From Embiotoca jacksoni (Eukaryota > Chordata > Actinopteri > Embiotocidae): 64,000 nt of DNA. The translations under genes and the position numbers were made by a program. The stretch is from positions 1,447,401-1,511,400 of the forward strand of contig JAKOON010000055.1 of the NCBI GenBank assembly GCA_022577435.1, given 5' to 3'. How positions within the stretch are numbered: the stretch's first letter is position 1; each line of letters begins with the position of its first letter. The notes under the pieces are model-generated. The model made no database searches, was not told the DNA's origin, and worked only from the letters and a program-made list of their open reading frames with translations. Of this stretch, positions 1 through 13,100 are shown piece by piece.

Positions 1-270
1 CTAACGTGTGTCATCTAGCATGTCCGGTCTGACTGGAGAGACGGGGACTAAGTGGACTAACCTGAGATGTGGACTTACTTAGACGTCTCGTTGCCGGAGA
101 TGACGGTTGCTATGGAGCGCCTGCTTCCTTGGCAACCAGAGGCCCTGAGACGAAGCGAGAGGGCAGCCAAGGATAACATGACTCTGAGAGAGAGATAGAG
201 GGAGAGAGCATCAGTTAGACACATCAGCTGACTGAAACCAGAGAGACATGGACTCCTTAAAAGACCCGGT

Positions 271-580
271 AACACCTGAGAACATCTGGAAACAACCGGT
301 AACACCTGAGAACATCTGGAAACAACCGGAAACACCTGAGAACACCTGAGAACACCTGGAAACAACTGGAAACACCTGAGAACAACTGAGAACATCTGGA
401 AACAACTGGAAACACCTGAGAACAACTGAGAACATCTGGAAACAGCCGGAAACACCTGAGAACACCTGAGAACGCCTGGAAACAACTGGAAACACCTGAG
501 AACACCTGAAAACACCTGAAAACAACCGGAAACATCCGAAAACAACCAGAAACACTTGAGAACACCTGGAAACAACCGGA
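271..580. repeat. 10-bp minisatellite, 31 units
   Basis: Thirty-one consecutive 10-base units run without a single insertion or deletion. The units are variants of AACACCTGAG, AACATCTGGA and AACAACTGGA/AACAACCGGA, loosely arranged in 30-base triplets at the left end. Because the period is not a multiple of three, all three minus-strand frames are open with similar Phe-Ser-Gly-Val-rich peptides; these are artefacts and not genes. Confidence 0.93.
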
Positions 581-2395
581 CTGATCAATCAGTCCATTTA
601 CGGATCTTTACGGATCTCGTCATTTTTTGGTTCCCCTTCTCCCACTTTTGATTGATCTGATTACAAATAAATCGTTTTGATTGTTAGAAAAACAAAAACC
701 AAATGGCCAAAAGTTTGTGGACAGATATGACACTGTGTTCTTCAATGTGCAGCTCTGACAGCTGGTTGCTGTTTGTCCTCCAGATGTTGTGTGACAAAGT
801 GACAAACTACCATCTACTTACAGCTGAAACTGCTGCTGTTCGGTTTGAATTCTTCTTTGATCAAACTACTGCAGAACAAACTTTTAAATAAAAATAGAAA
901 TAGGAAACTGACACCGAATGAGCTGCAGAGACTTTAGACACTTTACCTGCAGTATTACAGCTAATGTGCTGCTGCTTCTTTTCTTTTTTTAACTGTTTCT
1001 GCTCCATATGCTTAAAACATTTTCTTTCAGCTACAAGCTCTCACTTATTAACAAAGTGTCAAAGTGTCTTTAAATCACTCTTAAATCGGATTCACAGAAT
1101 GAATGAAAGCACCTCTGACCCACCTCCACATGTTAATGATTAAAAGCACACGTTGTGTCGCCGCAGTTTGCAAGAGAAAATAATTCCTCAAACTTTCAGC
1201 TGCAGCTGCGTTCCACGTTAACAAGCAGCGGCCTGACAGTTTCCCATGATTCCACAGTGCAGCTGAATAAAGAGGCCGAACGCCTCCAAAGGAGACGGAG
1301 AGCGGCAGCGGCTTCTTACCTGAGAGACGAACACTGCAGCAGTGGGGAAACAGCTGCAGCAGATGTTTGGCTCACTCTCGGGGACTTTCTGTCTCTGTAT
1401 GGAAGCTCAGCTGGGACAAAACTTGTCTGTGGTGATATCGACAGGCCGAGTGAAGCCTGGCAGCCGCACCTATCCACACACTGACCGGTGGTGCACTCAA
1501 AGAGCTGCACGAGTACTTATATTTACAGTGTCTGTTACTTTACACCTCCAATCCACCACATTTAACATGCCTGTGAAAAAAAAAGAAGCCTAAGGCGCCT
1601 TTAACTGTGTCGTTCCTGCTCTTTTAAAGGAAGTTTTATCTCCAGCTGTCAGAGTCCCTGCAGCTGCTGCAGATACGGAGGTTATGGACGTTTTTATTTC
1701 AGACAGACTGCTGACCCTCTCGTTCATATCCGTCGCGATCCACACATACTGCTGACGTGTGTGCGTGTTATCAGCATGTTGTGTGTGTTGCATTTCAGTC
1801 GTTTCTGCCTCGAACTGAATCCAACCAGCAGAGGACTGAATGAACACTGGGAGAGAGGTCAAAGGTCAAACTGGAGGTAACCGCAGGGGGGGTGTCCCAA
1901 TCTTCTCTCAGCCAATCAGAGACCAGACTGTCAGGGGGGGGGGGGGGGTGCAGCCTCAGAGGAGGGCAGGAGGAGCCAGGGTGTTTTCCCACCCTCCCTG
2001 GTTTCTGATGAGTCCAGGTGCATTCTGGGAACTGTTGGAGTCATGACAGCTCTACCTGTGCAGAGAATTCACCTTCAGATTCAAATTTTTGGGTCAACAT
2101 ATCAAATTTTTTTTTAACCACAGTTAATGATATGTTAAAATAATTCAATACACAGACAACAATATAATAATTAAATAAAACGAATAATAATAATTTGTCT
2201 CTAAGAGAAACGTGCAGCAGCTGAAATATTCAAAATGATAATCAATAAACATGTTTCATTGAAGTATGTGTATAAAACATTGAATTCATCTGAGTGACAC
2301 TTCTAATGTAACTGACGGTTTATCGTCACCTACTTCCTTGCTGAATTAAAGTGCTGTTGTTCACCCTGTTAGACTGCATCAACTTTTTTGAACTT
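581..2395. other. Intergenic stretch without a recognised gene
   Basis: No ORF here has recognisable domains. The stretch contains a poly-G run near 1926-1940, an AT-rich part around 2080-2280 and scattered short ORFs (for example 1155-1484 on plus and 1590-1862 on minus) that look like chance. A distal regulatory or untranslated exon cannot be excluded. Confidence 0.5.
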
Positions 2396-2700
2396 TTATT
2401 TCCTTGTTGGTAAATTAATGTCATATTGAATCGCCTTATCTTTATGATGCAGCTGATAAGGAGTTATGATGTCTGTTAATGTTAAATCTTTATTCCAAAG
2501 GTCTGAAGGATCAGATTTCCTGAAAGAAGACTTCAGTCTGAAGAAGTCAGAGAGCTGAGAGACGTCTGAACTCGTCCTGCTGTCCGCTCCATGTTTCTTC
2601 TTTCTCTGCTCGGTTTCCATCTTAAAGCTGCTGATGAACTTCTTCACTCGCCGGCTTCACGACGATTATTTCCTCCATCAGAAGGTAACAAACAGTTTCC
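2396..2700 (-). other. Unrecognised minus-strand coding-like segment, duplicated at 44570-44880
   Basis: The minus strand reads METVCYLLMEEII then a KPASEEVHQQL-like stretch before a stop. The copy at 44633-44880 keeps the same peptide (KIEAVCYLLMEEIIRKKP, SEEVNQQL) in a longer open frame. I do not recognise the family. Conservation of the peptide may only reflect recent duplication. It could be a decayed exon of a neighbouring gene family that duplicates along with the NLR block. Confidence 0.35.
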
Positions 2701-2939
2701 ATCTTCATCTGATAGGTTTTTGACATGGAACCGGTCCGATCAATAAAAATGACGTCGCTGTCTGTCAGATCAACGCTGACTCTTCTGAAGCAGCTCCTGA
2801 ACTTTTAAACCCAGCTCAGTTTTCCTGAACTCGTTCTGTGTTTTCTGTTGCGACCGCATGAAGAGTCGACATGTTCAGTAACTTTGAAACCGTCGATCAT
2901 TTTAACGGCCCGTGTGATTCAGTTAGTGGGGAGCGTTCA

Positions 2940-4139
2940 CTGTCCGGTCTGACGTTGTTCACAGCTGGACTGGTTGGTTATTAACAGGTAATAAAGTCAT
3001 CAAATATGTGACAGTCAGTCAGAGATCTTTGAAAATGTTCACAGTGAGGAGGAAACAGAAACACGTTCAATTCTCTTTCTGGAATAACGGAGCATGTTTT
3101 TCACATCATGTCTGCATCATGTGTTCAGAAACATGTTTTATATTCTCACTGTCTCACTGATGAATGTTTTGCTGTAGATGATGTGGGATTCATAAAAAAA
3201 CAACAAGGTTCAAAGTTCTTTTATTGCAGCTATAAAATGATAAAACCTTCTGTGATGACATCGTTATCATCCATCAATGATTAAACAGCAAAGACATCAA
3301 ATACGACACGACTACAGAAACAGTTTAAAAAGATGTTTTTCACTGAGGTCATATTTCAACATCAGCGACTCTTAGAAACTACAGCTGTGTTGAATGTTTT
3401 CATGGATCTGTTCAGACTCTCTCAGCTCTTTGTTGAGCTTCAACACAGATGGAGGCGTCGCTGAAAAACAGCCTCAGCTCCTCCAAATGGAGCAGATTTT
3501 ACAAGTCAAAGAAAATATGAACTTTTAGAGAAAAGTTACAGCCTGTTTAGGTTTAATACTTTTACAGACTCTCTGTTCTTTCCGTCTTTCATGTAGCAGA
3601 TAGAAATATTGACATTTATCTTTGGACTGATAAACACTGAAACAGATTTTACACTCTGAGATATTTTATTTTCTTGTGATCTGAGTTGAACTCTGGTTTT
3701 CTGTCATCTTGAAGTTTCCAGACTTTGACAGTGAGGTTCTGAGAGGATGACGAAGACGTCAGACTGATGATGAAGCAGAATCAGCAGCAGCTTCTCTCTG
3801 TGTTTCCTCTGCAGGTGAAGGTAGAACGACTCTGTGACGGGATCTGAATTCACCTGGTGAGGATTTCATTCACTTCTGCCTGAATTCATCACATCACCTC
3901 CTTTAAACAAGTGAAATATAACTTTTAGCAGGTAGATCAGAAAAACACACCTGGACAGAAATGAAGAGAGTTCATGTTGTTTCCTAACATCCATCCTCAG
4001 TGGAAATCTGAACAGGATCTGAACTGTATTTACTTTGGCGCCCTCTGGTGGTGGAATCCAGAGTGACACTGTTGTAGTGTGAATGTTGTTGTACGTACTG
4101 AGCAGGTTGTTGTGTTTGTGTGAAGCTGTGGGCTCTGCT
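2940..4139 (+). promoter_or_regulatory. 5' flank of NLR copy A, shared with copy C
   Basis: About 1.2 kb immediately upstream of the copy A start is nearly identical to 45830-47005 upstream of copy C, including an ending that reads GGCGCCCTCTGGTGGTGG. Copy B has an unrelated upstream sequence until about 40 bases before its own start. The promoter therefore probably lies in or near this block, but no TATA box or transcription start is assigned. Confidence 0.45.
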
Positions 4140-7100
4140 ATGGATCAGTGGGAGGACAGAGAGGACGGAGTGCGTCCCTCGAAGACCACTCTGTGTGGGG
4201 AACATGAGAGCCGGACCGAAGCTCAGAGGTGAGACGACCGTCTCTAACTGTCCACGACTCTTCTCCACGTCACAGCTCAGCACTCACATCACTGCACCAT
4301 CATTATTCTCACTCAGAGCTCTGTGTGTTCTGTTGAAGAACAAAGCAGCAGCTCAGACCTGCTGGACCTGGACCTGGACCTGAACCTGAACCTGTTCCCA
4401 GCTGTGTGTCCATGAAGAGTGACCGATCTATGGAGCTTCCTCCCGCTTTTAAAGAGCGACCTTCTTCTGAAACACAGTGAGTCACCTGAATGTAACTCCA
4501 CTTGAAGATCACCTGAACATTTTAAAGATGGATTCAGACTCTAGAATTGATGGAGTTATTAACAGTGACATAAATGAGAATATTAAAACATGACTTTTAC
4601 CAAAATATCTTTCAGTGATCGTTTGTTGAGCTTCTTTTCCATTTGTCCTCCGACTCCCAGCTGGGATGTGACGAGTACAACCACCGTCTGCTGCTGTTCA
4701 CCTTTCAGCAGCTTCACTTTGGAGGAATCAAACAGATTCACTGATTCACTCCTCTTCTCCATTTATCATCTTTTTGTTGTACTGATGGTCATTTGGTACC
4801 CTATATTTTTCAATCCTTTTATTTCTATCAGAGTCCAGCAGGAGAGACAGGACTGTCCTGCTCCCAGCTGTGTGTCCATGAAGAGAGTCCGGTGTATGGA
4901 CGAACCTATTGACTTCAAAGATGGACACAAGTCTGTTAAACAAAGGTAATAATGTTTAAAGTTTGTCTTTTGATTTCAAACCCTCCTGATGTCATAACGT
5001 CTTTGTGTTGAACTTATTATTCACCTCAAAAGAAGATTGGAGACATCTGGAGAGACAGTTGGCAGCTTGGACAGATGATCTCAGGCAGTTGAATCTGTAT
5101 GTTCGTTGAAAGGAACCAAACTGTCTTCACACAGAGACTCAGAAGGAAATCTGTTCAGGGAGCTGGAGAGGAGGAAGAGTTGTCTGTAACAAGTAACCCT
5201 GCATGACGTGGTCCTACAGTCAGAAACCTCAGAGCAGGCCATCATGTTTGAGCTGACAGTGAAGATCAAATTAAAGAGGCCCACAAGAAGAAAATGGTCA
5301 AAGATCACAGGGGTGGGATCACCTCAGCTCAGAGGATCAAAGGACGTCAGACTCAGATTCTTTAGTCTCTTTAGTTCAGCAATGCCAGTTTGTTGGAACT
5401 GCAGGTTCATGGAAACACACTCGATGTATTCATGTTTCTGTTAGCGTCCAACAAAACACACAATCTGCAGGGTTAAAACTGAAAGCTACACATCTCTGTT
5501 TCCATCAGGATCCTTCAGCAGGAACCAGATTCTCCTGAACCCAGCTGTGTGTCCATGAAGGATGACGGGTCTATGATGGAACCTATTCACTTCAAAGAAG
5601 GACACCAGTCTGTTGAACAAAGGTAATAACGTGAAATGTTTGTCATTTAGTATCAAACCCTCCTGATGTCATAATGTCTGAACTCATTGATCACTTTCTT
5701 TCCATTCAGTGTGAAACTGAAACCCAACTGTTCTTGTGTCCGGGTATTCAGAAAGAGGGTTTTCCAGTGTTCAGCAGGGGTGATCATATTTATACATTTA
5801 AAGACTCCATGCAGAGCCGGGCTTCATCGGACCACACAGAGGAGACCCATACAGACCAGGCTGGTGGCTGCCTCCACATGTCTCTCAGTCTGAAGAAGTG
5901 ATTGTAAAGCTGATGGACAAAGGTCAACTGTAGTAACGTTTCCACAAACACACATGAATACTGAAAGTAAAAGAAATGTATTTAAGAAAATGTAAGTAAG
6001 GATGAAGTCAGTTCATCAGTAATGAGTTTAGTGCGTTGATGTACAAGTGTAAAGAAAAAAATAATTTTTCTACCTGGACCTGTATTCAGGCAGCTGCTTG
6101 TTAAGATGACTGAACCAGCTCTCTACATTTCAGAAATGATTTAAAGATTTTATTATTCATTTTTAAAGCACATTAACACTTGACATTTCATCCTGAGTTG
6201 TAACTATTGAGCAACTGATCCAAATCACACTTTGAGAGTCTGAAGAGTCGATGACGTTCCAATAACTAAACTCCAGACATCACTATTATTGACAGTGTTA
6301 TGTGGTGGGTGTTTTTCCAGGACCCAAATGCAAGCTCACAGACTCGAGGTTTCCAGTTCCAAAAATACAGTCTTTATTGTAACAAAAACAAACAACAAAC
6401 AAAAGGTGGCACCTATTGTGTCCACTTACGTCCAGTCGGGAGGGCAACTCGACCGACAGCTCTAGGGGGACACGGGTAACAGGGCAGCCGGCAGACCAGC
6501 GGAAGGGACGGCATCAACAATCTTCCAAGCCTGGAGGGCAACTCCACCGACTGGTGATTTTGACGGGGAATATCCGCAGGAGGCACAGAGGCCGGAGGAA
6601 CGGGAACAGGAACAGGACTGACGGAGAGCTGATGGAGAGCTGACGGAGAGCAGACGGAAGACGGACGGAGAGCAGACGGAAGACGGACGGGTGGCTAACA
6701 AAAATGAACCCACAACCAGAGTTGTGCAGGGGCAGGTTACATATAGTCTGGGGAGGTGATCAGGGAGATGCAGCACACCTGCAGGTGGTGATCAGGGCTG
6801 AGTGGCTGCATCTGCTGGGACCGGTGAGGGGCGTAGACACGGGAGGTGAGGGGCGTGGCCACAGACAAAGACAGGGGACACAGGAGGAGAGGTGATCGGG
6901 GGCAAAACGGAGGAAAAAACTGGACTCCTGAGAGACAGGCTGAGCTTTGAGTGAGATTTTTTTTAATCATGAAGCAGCAACAGAGAATCTCCTGCACATC
7001 ACCTGCAGGGTTTAAAGTTTAAACCCACTGAATCTAAAGGTTGATAAAAGTCTGAAGATCAAAGGTAAGAATGAGAAATACTGGCGTCTGACTGGATTAG

Positions 7101-10100
7101 TGATTTAAAATGGATGTTTTGTCTTCCTGTTCAGCTTCTGTCAGGTGTTGGTTGTCTTGGTAACTAAAAACATGAAGTCTCTTTACTTTATGTTTCTGGA
7201 TTAATTCTGACCAAACATCTTGTGTTTTGATGTTGACTTTACAGAGTTGATCAGCAGGACTCAGACGTTCCAGAAACAAAGCTGGACTCCATATTTCTGG
7301 TGTGTAAACACACAAACTAAATAGTGAATTACCAAAACTCACATTCTCCCTGCTGCACTCTGTAGATCAGCAGGATTTCAGTCCATGTTTAAAATGATCT
7401 GATACGTTCTGTGTATTAAAGTTGATATATTTGTCTGTTTCAGCTGCTGGAGGAGAACATGATCAGTTTTGTAAAGAACGAGCTGAAGAAGATGCAGAAA
7501 ATTCTGAGTCCAGATTACCCAGAATGCTTAGAGAGTCAAAGTGAGGATGAGGAGGTGTTGGAGGGTGAGGATGAAGAGCAGAGGAGGAGCAGAGAGTCAT
7601 TTCTGAAGATCACACTACACTTCCTGAGGAGACTGAAACAGGAGGAGCTGGCTGACTGTCTGCAGAGCAGTAAGAGGATTTTAACAGCTGGAACATGATG
7701 GAAAGAGGAAACATGGGAGAAACTTAGATTTCCAAACTCTGCTGTTAATATGATGCAAACATCTTCATCACATCTGTGAATTCTTCTGGACTGAAAACAG
7801 TCAGAAACTGTTTGTCCACAACTGATGTGAAGAATTGATTTCATGGAGACAAAATATTTACAATGTTAAAAAGTTTATCTTCAGGTTTACTGAGACATTC
7901 ACTTGTTGTTTGTTTGTATGTTTTTTAGGAAGTAATCCTGCAGAGTGTCGACAACTCAAGTCAAACCTGAGGAAGAAGTTCCAGAGTGTGTTTGAGGGGA
8001 TTTCTAAAGCAGGAAACCGAACCCTTCTGAATGAGATCTACACAGAGCTGTACATCACAGAGGGAGGGACTGCAGAGGTCAATGATGAACATGAGGTCAG
8101 ACAGATTGAAACAACATCCAGGAAATCAGACAGACCAGAAACAACCATCAGACAAGAAGACATCTTTAAAGGCTTACCTGGAAGACATGAACCAACCAGA
8201 ACAGTGCTGACAAAGGGAGTGGCTGGCATCGGGAAGACAGTGTTAACACAGAAGTTCACTCTGGACTGGGCTGAAGACAAAACCAACCAGAACATCCAGT
8301 TCATGTTTCCGTTCACTTTCAGAGAGCTGAATGTGCTGAAAGAGAGAAAGTTCAGTTTGGTGGAACTGGTTCATCTCTTCTTCACTGAAACCAAAGCAGC
8401 AGGAATCTGCAGTTTTGAACACTTCCAGGTTGTGTTCATCTTTGACGGTCTGGATGAGTGTCGACTTCCTCTGGACTTCCACAACAATGAAATCCTGACT
8501 GATGTTACAGAGTCCACCTCAGTGGATGTGCTGCTGACCAACCTCATCAGGGGGAAACTGCTTCCCTCCGCTCGCCTCTGGATAACCACACGACCTGCAG
8601 CGGCCAATCAGATCCCTGCCGAGTGTGTCGGCATGGTGACAGAGGTCAGAGGGTTCACTGACCCGCAGAAGGAGGAGTACTTCAGGAGGAGGTTCAGAGA
8701 TGAAGAGCAGGCCAGCAGCATCATATCCCACATCAAGACATCCCGAAGCCTCCACATCATGTGCCACATCCCGGTCTTCTGCTGGATCACTGCTACAGTT
8801 CTGGAGGACGTGTTGAAAAGCAGAGACGGAGGAGAGCTGCCCAAGACCCTGACGGAGATGTTCATCCACTTCCTGGTGGTTCAGGCCAAAGTGAAGCAGG
8901 TCAAGTATGATGGAGGAGCTGAGACAGATCCACACTGGAATAAAAACAGCAGGAAGATGATGGAGTCTCTGGGAAAACTGGCTTTTGATCAGCTGCAGAA
9001 AGGAAACCTGATCTTCTATGAATCCGACCTGACAGAGTGTGGCATCGATATCAGAGCAGCCTCGGTGTACTCAGGAGTGTTCACCCAGATCTTTAAAGAG
9101 GAGAGCGGGCTGTACCAGGACAAGGTGTTCTGCTTCGTCCATCTGAGCGTTCAGGAGTTTCTGGCTGCTCTTCACGTCCATCTGACCTTCGTCAACTTTG
9201 CTGTCAACCTGATGAAGGAACAACAAACAACATCTTTGTCTAAAGTCTTCAGACACAAAACAAAACTGATCCACCTCCACCAGACTGCTGTGGACGAATC
9301 TTTAAGAAGTCCAAATGGACACCTGGACTTATTCCTCCGCTTCCTTCTAGGTCTTTCATTGCAGACCAATCAGACTCTCCTACGAGGCCTGCTGACACAG
9401 ACAGGAAGTAGCTCACAGACCTATCAGACAACAGTCCAGTACATCAAGAAGAAGATCAGTGAGAATCTGTCTGCAGAGAGAAGCATCAATCTGTTCCACT
9501 GTCTGAATGAACTGAATGATGGTTCTCTGGTGGAGGAGATCCAACAGTCCCTGAGATCAGGATGTCTCTCCACAGATAAACTGTCTCCTGCTCAGTGGTC
9601 AGCTCTGGTCTTCATCTTACTGTCATCAGAAGAACATCTGGACGTGTTTGACCTGAAGAAATACTCTGCTTCAGAGGAGGCTCTTCTGAGGCTGCTGCCA
9701 GTGGTCAAAGCCTCCAACAAAGCTCTGTACGAGGATGTATCAACCATTTCAAACATGTTTCATTTTGTAAATAACAAATAAAACAGTTTGTGTTCATTGT
9801 TAATTCTTCTCAGGCTGACTGGCTGTAACCTGTCAGAGAGAAGCTGTGAAGCTCTGTCCTCAGTTTTCAGCTCCCAGTCCTCCAGTCTGAGAGAGCTGGA
9901 CCTGAGTCACAACGACCTGCAGGATTCAGGAGTGAAGCTGCTGTCTGCTGGTCTGGAGAGTCCTCACTGTAAACTGGAGACTCTGAGGTCAGGAAACATC
10001 TGGTTGTTGATCAGTTAAATTATCCTTAAGATCATGTTGATGCAGATGTTCAACATCTGAAGGATTTTTCTTGTTGTGTCTGGACTTGATGATATTTTTC

Positions 10101-13100
10101 TGACTCCAGTCTGTCAGGTTGTCTAATCTCAGAGGAAGGCTGTGCTTCTCTGGCCTCAGCTCTGAGCTCCAAACCCTCCCATCTGAGAGAGCTGGACCTG
10201 AGCTACAATCATCCAGGAGACTCCGGAATGAAGCTGCTGTCTGCTGGTCTGGAGGATCCTCATTGGAGACTGGACACTCTCAGGTATGGACAGACAACCA
10301 GAGCTCACACAGTACAGGTTTGGCTGACTGATTTGACTTCATGTGTTGTTGCTCAGGTCCATCATCATGAAGGATGACTTGTTTCTCTTGTTTCTGTTCA
10401 GAGGAGTGAGGAGGTCTGAGTTAGGAAACATGTGGATCCTCAGAATTCTTTTATCAAATGGAAACAGCTGTTCATTAGAAACATTGTGAAGTTGGTGTCA
10501 AATCCTTCTAATCTTGAACCATGTTATCAGCCTGGCTGTAGGGACGACAGTGTTCATCAGTCGATCACCACTTTGGTCCAAACTGATTCATCTCAACAAC
10601 TAGTAAACATAATGAGATGAACATCTGTTCAGACATTTATGATCCCCAGAGGATGAACCCAGGAGGTTTACACTTTTAGTTTGTACTAAAGTATCTCAAC
10701 AATTATTGATTGATGTATTAACATAAAAACATGCAGCAGACATCCACAGTGCAGAAAGAATAAACCTTCATGACCTCAGAGATCACCTGAATTTAGATTT
10801 TTCTCCATCATTATCTCAAATTTGAGAAGTTCATGACTCAAAGTTCGGCCTCAGTTCTCACTCTGAAATACAGTCGTTTTTATATGAAGTTCTAAAATCA
10901 AGTCAGTTTTATTTTTCAGTCCAGAGTTACAACTTTTCCTTGCAGAGCTTCAGTCTCTACAGCTGACTCCCTCCATCATTACACCCTCGATTCTGAACAT
11001 GTAAATTACACAAACCAACTGAATGTGGTGGTTGGACTGATCTGTGAACAGTCTGAAAACAGTTCAGCTGTTCATGTGAATGTTTGTCAAACTGTTCATT
11101 TTAAGGGACAACATGCAGAGACCAATATTTCACATGTGGGAGGACATCCATAAAAACAGAGCAGATCAGTGGAGACTAAGCTCTCTGATTATTTCTGCAT
11201 CACTTCTTCTTCAGGTGTTTTCCTCACAGACAGCAGTGAAACCATCAGAGAGACAGTTGACACTGATGAGTTTCATTCTGTTTCTGTGTCTCACTGACAA
11301 ACTGAGGAACTCTGCTTCATGTTGAACAGCAGTTAGGACTCCTGTTGGATACAAAATCATTGTGACTGTTTCTTCCTCCAGGGTGGACCATGGTGGAGAG
11401 CAGTGGTTAAAACCTGGTCTCAGGAAGTGTAAGTTTGACTGATACACATTACATTATATTACATTTCATTTAGCTGACGCTTTTCAACCATGAGGGTACA
11501 AAACCCAGAACAACAAGAATCAAGAAAATACAATTTCTTCAAGAAAGCCAAACTACAAAGTGCTAAAAGAAAGTTCCATTTTAAGATACTAAAGTTCTTT
11601 GATTCAAGGTAAAGTCGGAAGAGGTGCGTTTTTAGTTTGCGTCGGAAGGTGTACAGAGTTTCTGCTGTCCTGATGTCGTTGGGGAGCTCATTCCACCATT
11701 TAGGAGCCAGGACAGCGAACAGTCGTGATTTTGTAGAGTGTTTAGCTCAGTGAGGGAGCAACAAGCTGATTGGCTTATGCAGACCGGAGTGAACGGGCTG
11801 GGACGTAAGGTTGGACCATGTCCTGGATGTAGACTGGACCTGATCTGTTCACAGCACGGTACAAAGTACCAATGTTTGGAAACGGATGCGGGCGGCTACT
11901 AGTAACCAGTGATGGGAGCGGAGGAGGAAGAGGAGGATAAGGAGGAGGAGTGAATTTCGGGAGGTTAAAGACCAGTCCAGTTGCTGCATTCTGGATGAGC
12001 TGCAGAGGACGAATGGGACTAACGGGTAGACCTGCCAGGAGGGAGTTAAAATAGTCTGGGCGTGAGATGACCAGAACCTGGACCAGAATCTGGACCAGAA
12101 TCTGCACCTCCTTCTGAGTGAGAAGAGGACGTATTCTCCTAATGTTGTGCAGCATGTATCTACAGGAACGTGTTGTTGCAGTGATGTTGGCAGTAAGAGA
12201 GAGTTGACTGTCGAGTGTCACCGAGGTTCTTAGCTGTCAGGGTCGGGATAACAGAGTTGTTGAAGGTAGTAGTCAGGTCGAGGGTGGGAGAGTCTTTCCC
12301 TGGAAGGAAGAGCAGTTCAGTCTTGTCAAGGTTGATTTTCAGGTGGTGTGAGGACATCCACTGAGAGATATCAGTCAGACAGGCAGAGATTCATGCTGCT
12401 ACCTGTGTTTCAGATCAGGGAAAAGAAAGGATCAGTTGGGTGTTGGGACAGAGCCGAGAGAGTTGGTGTACAGAGAGAAGAGGAGGGGACCCAGGACGGA
12501 GCCTTGAGGGACACCAGTAGTGAGAGGACAAGGTTCAGACACAGATCCTCTCCATGTTACCCGGTAAGTGAGGTCGTTGAGGTAGGATGAGAACAGGGAG
12601 AGAGCAGAGCCTGAGACACCGAGGTCCTGAAGGAGGAAAGAAGGATCTGGTGGTTCACTGTGTCAAATGCAGCAGAAGGTCCAGAAGGATCAGGACAGAG
12701 GAGAGAGAGGCTGCTCTAGCAGTGTGAAGCTGATCAGAGACAGAAGGAGGACCGTCTCTGTCGAGTGGTCTTTTGAATCCAGACTGGTGGTCAAGAAGGT
12801 TATTATGGTGGAGATAGGAGGAGAGTTGATTGAAGATAGCTCGCTCCAGAGTTTTGGAAAGAAAGGGAAGAAGAGAGACGGTCTGTAGTTGTTCACTTCA
12901 GACGGGTTGAGGGGGGGTTTCTTCAGGAGAGGGTTCACTCTCTCCTTCAGAGAGTTCAGGAAACAGACCGTTGACAGAGAAGTGTTGATGAGAGGGAGAG
13001 AAAAGGAAGAAGGTCAGGAGCAATAGACTGGAGAATATGAGATGGGATGGGGTCAAGGGGGCAAGTGGTTGGGGGGGGGGGGGGTTACCAAGGTAACAAC

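Noticed and set aside
75..588. Three overlapping minus-strand ORFs rich in Phe-Ser-Gly-Val and Cys repeats
   Set aside because: They are frame shadows of the 10-bp satellite; all frames are open because the unit lacks stop codons on that strand.
6950..7070. Possible extra exon ending ATCAAAG before GTAAGA
   Set aside because: Every frame compatible with the phase of its neighbours hits a stop in at least one copy.
7835..7928. ATG-led extension of the copy A NACHT exon
   Set aside because: This is intron: a good acceptor lies at 7928, the same phase and acceptor hold in copies B and C, and the extension differs between copies.
8519..8935. 138-aa minus-strand ORF conserved opposite all three NACHT exons
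   Set aside because: It is conserved only because the sense exon is conserved; no splice logic or domain.
9727..9781. Read-through of the NACHT exon to a stop at about 9781
   Set aside because: The donor GTACGAGG joins in phase to the LRR exon giving ALLTGCNLSE, the usual fish NLR junction; copies B and C behave the same.
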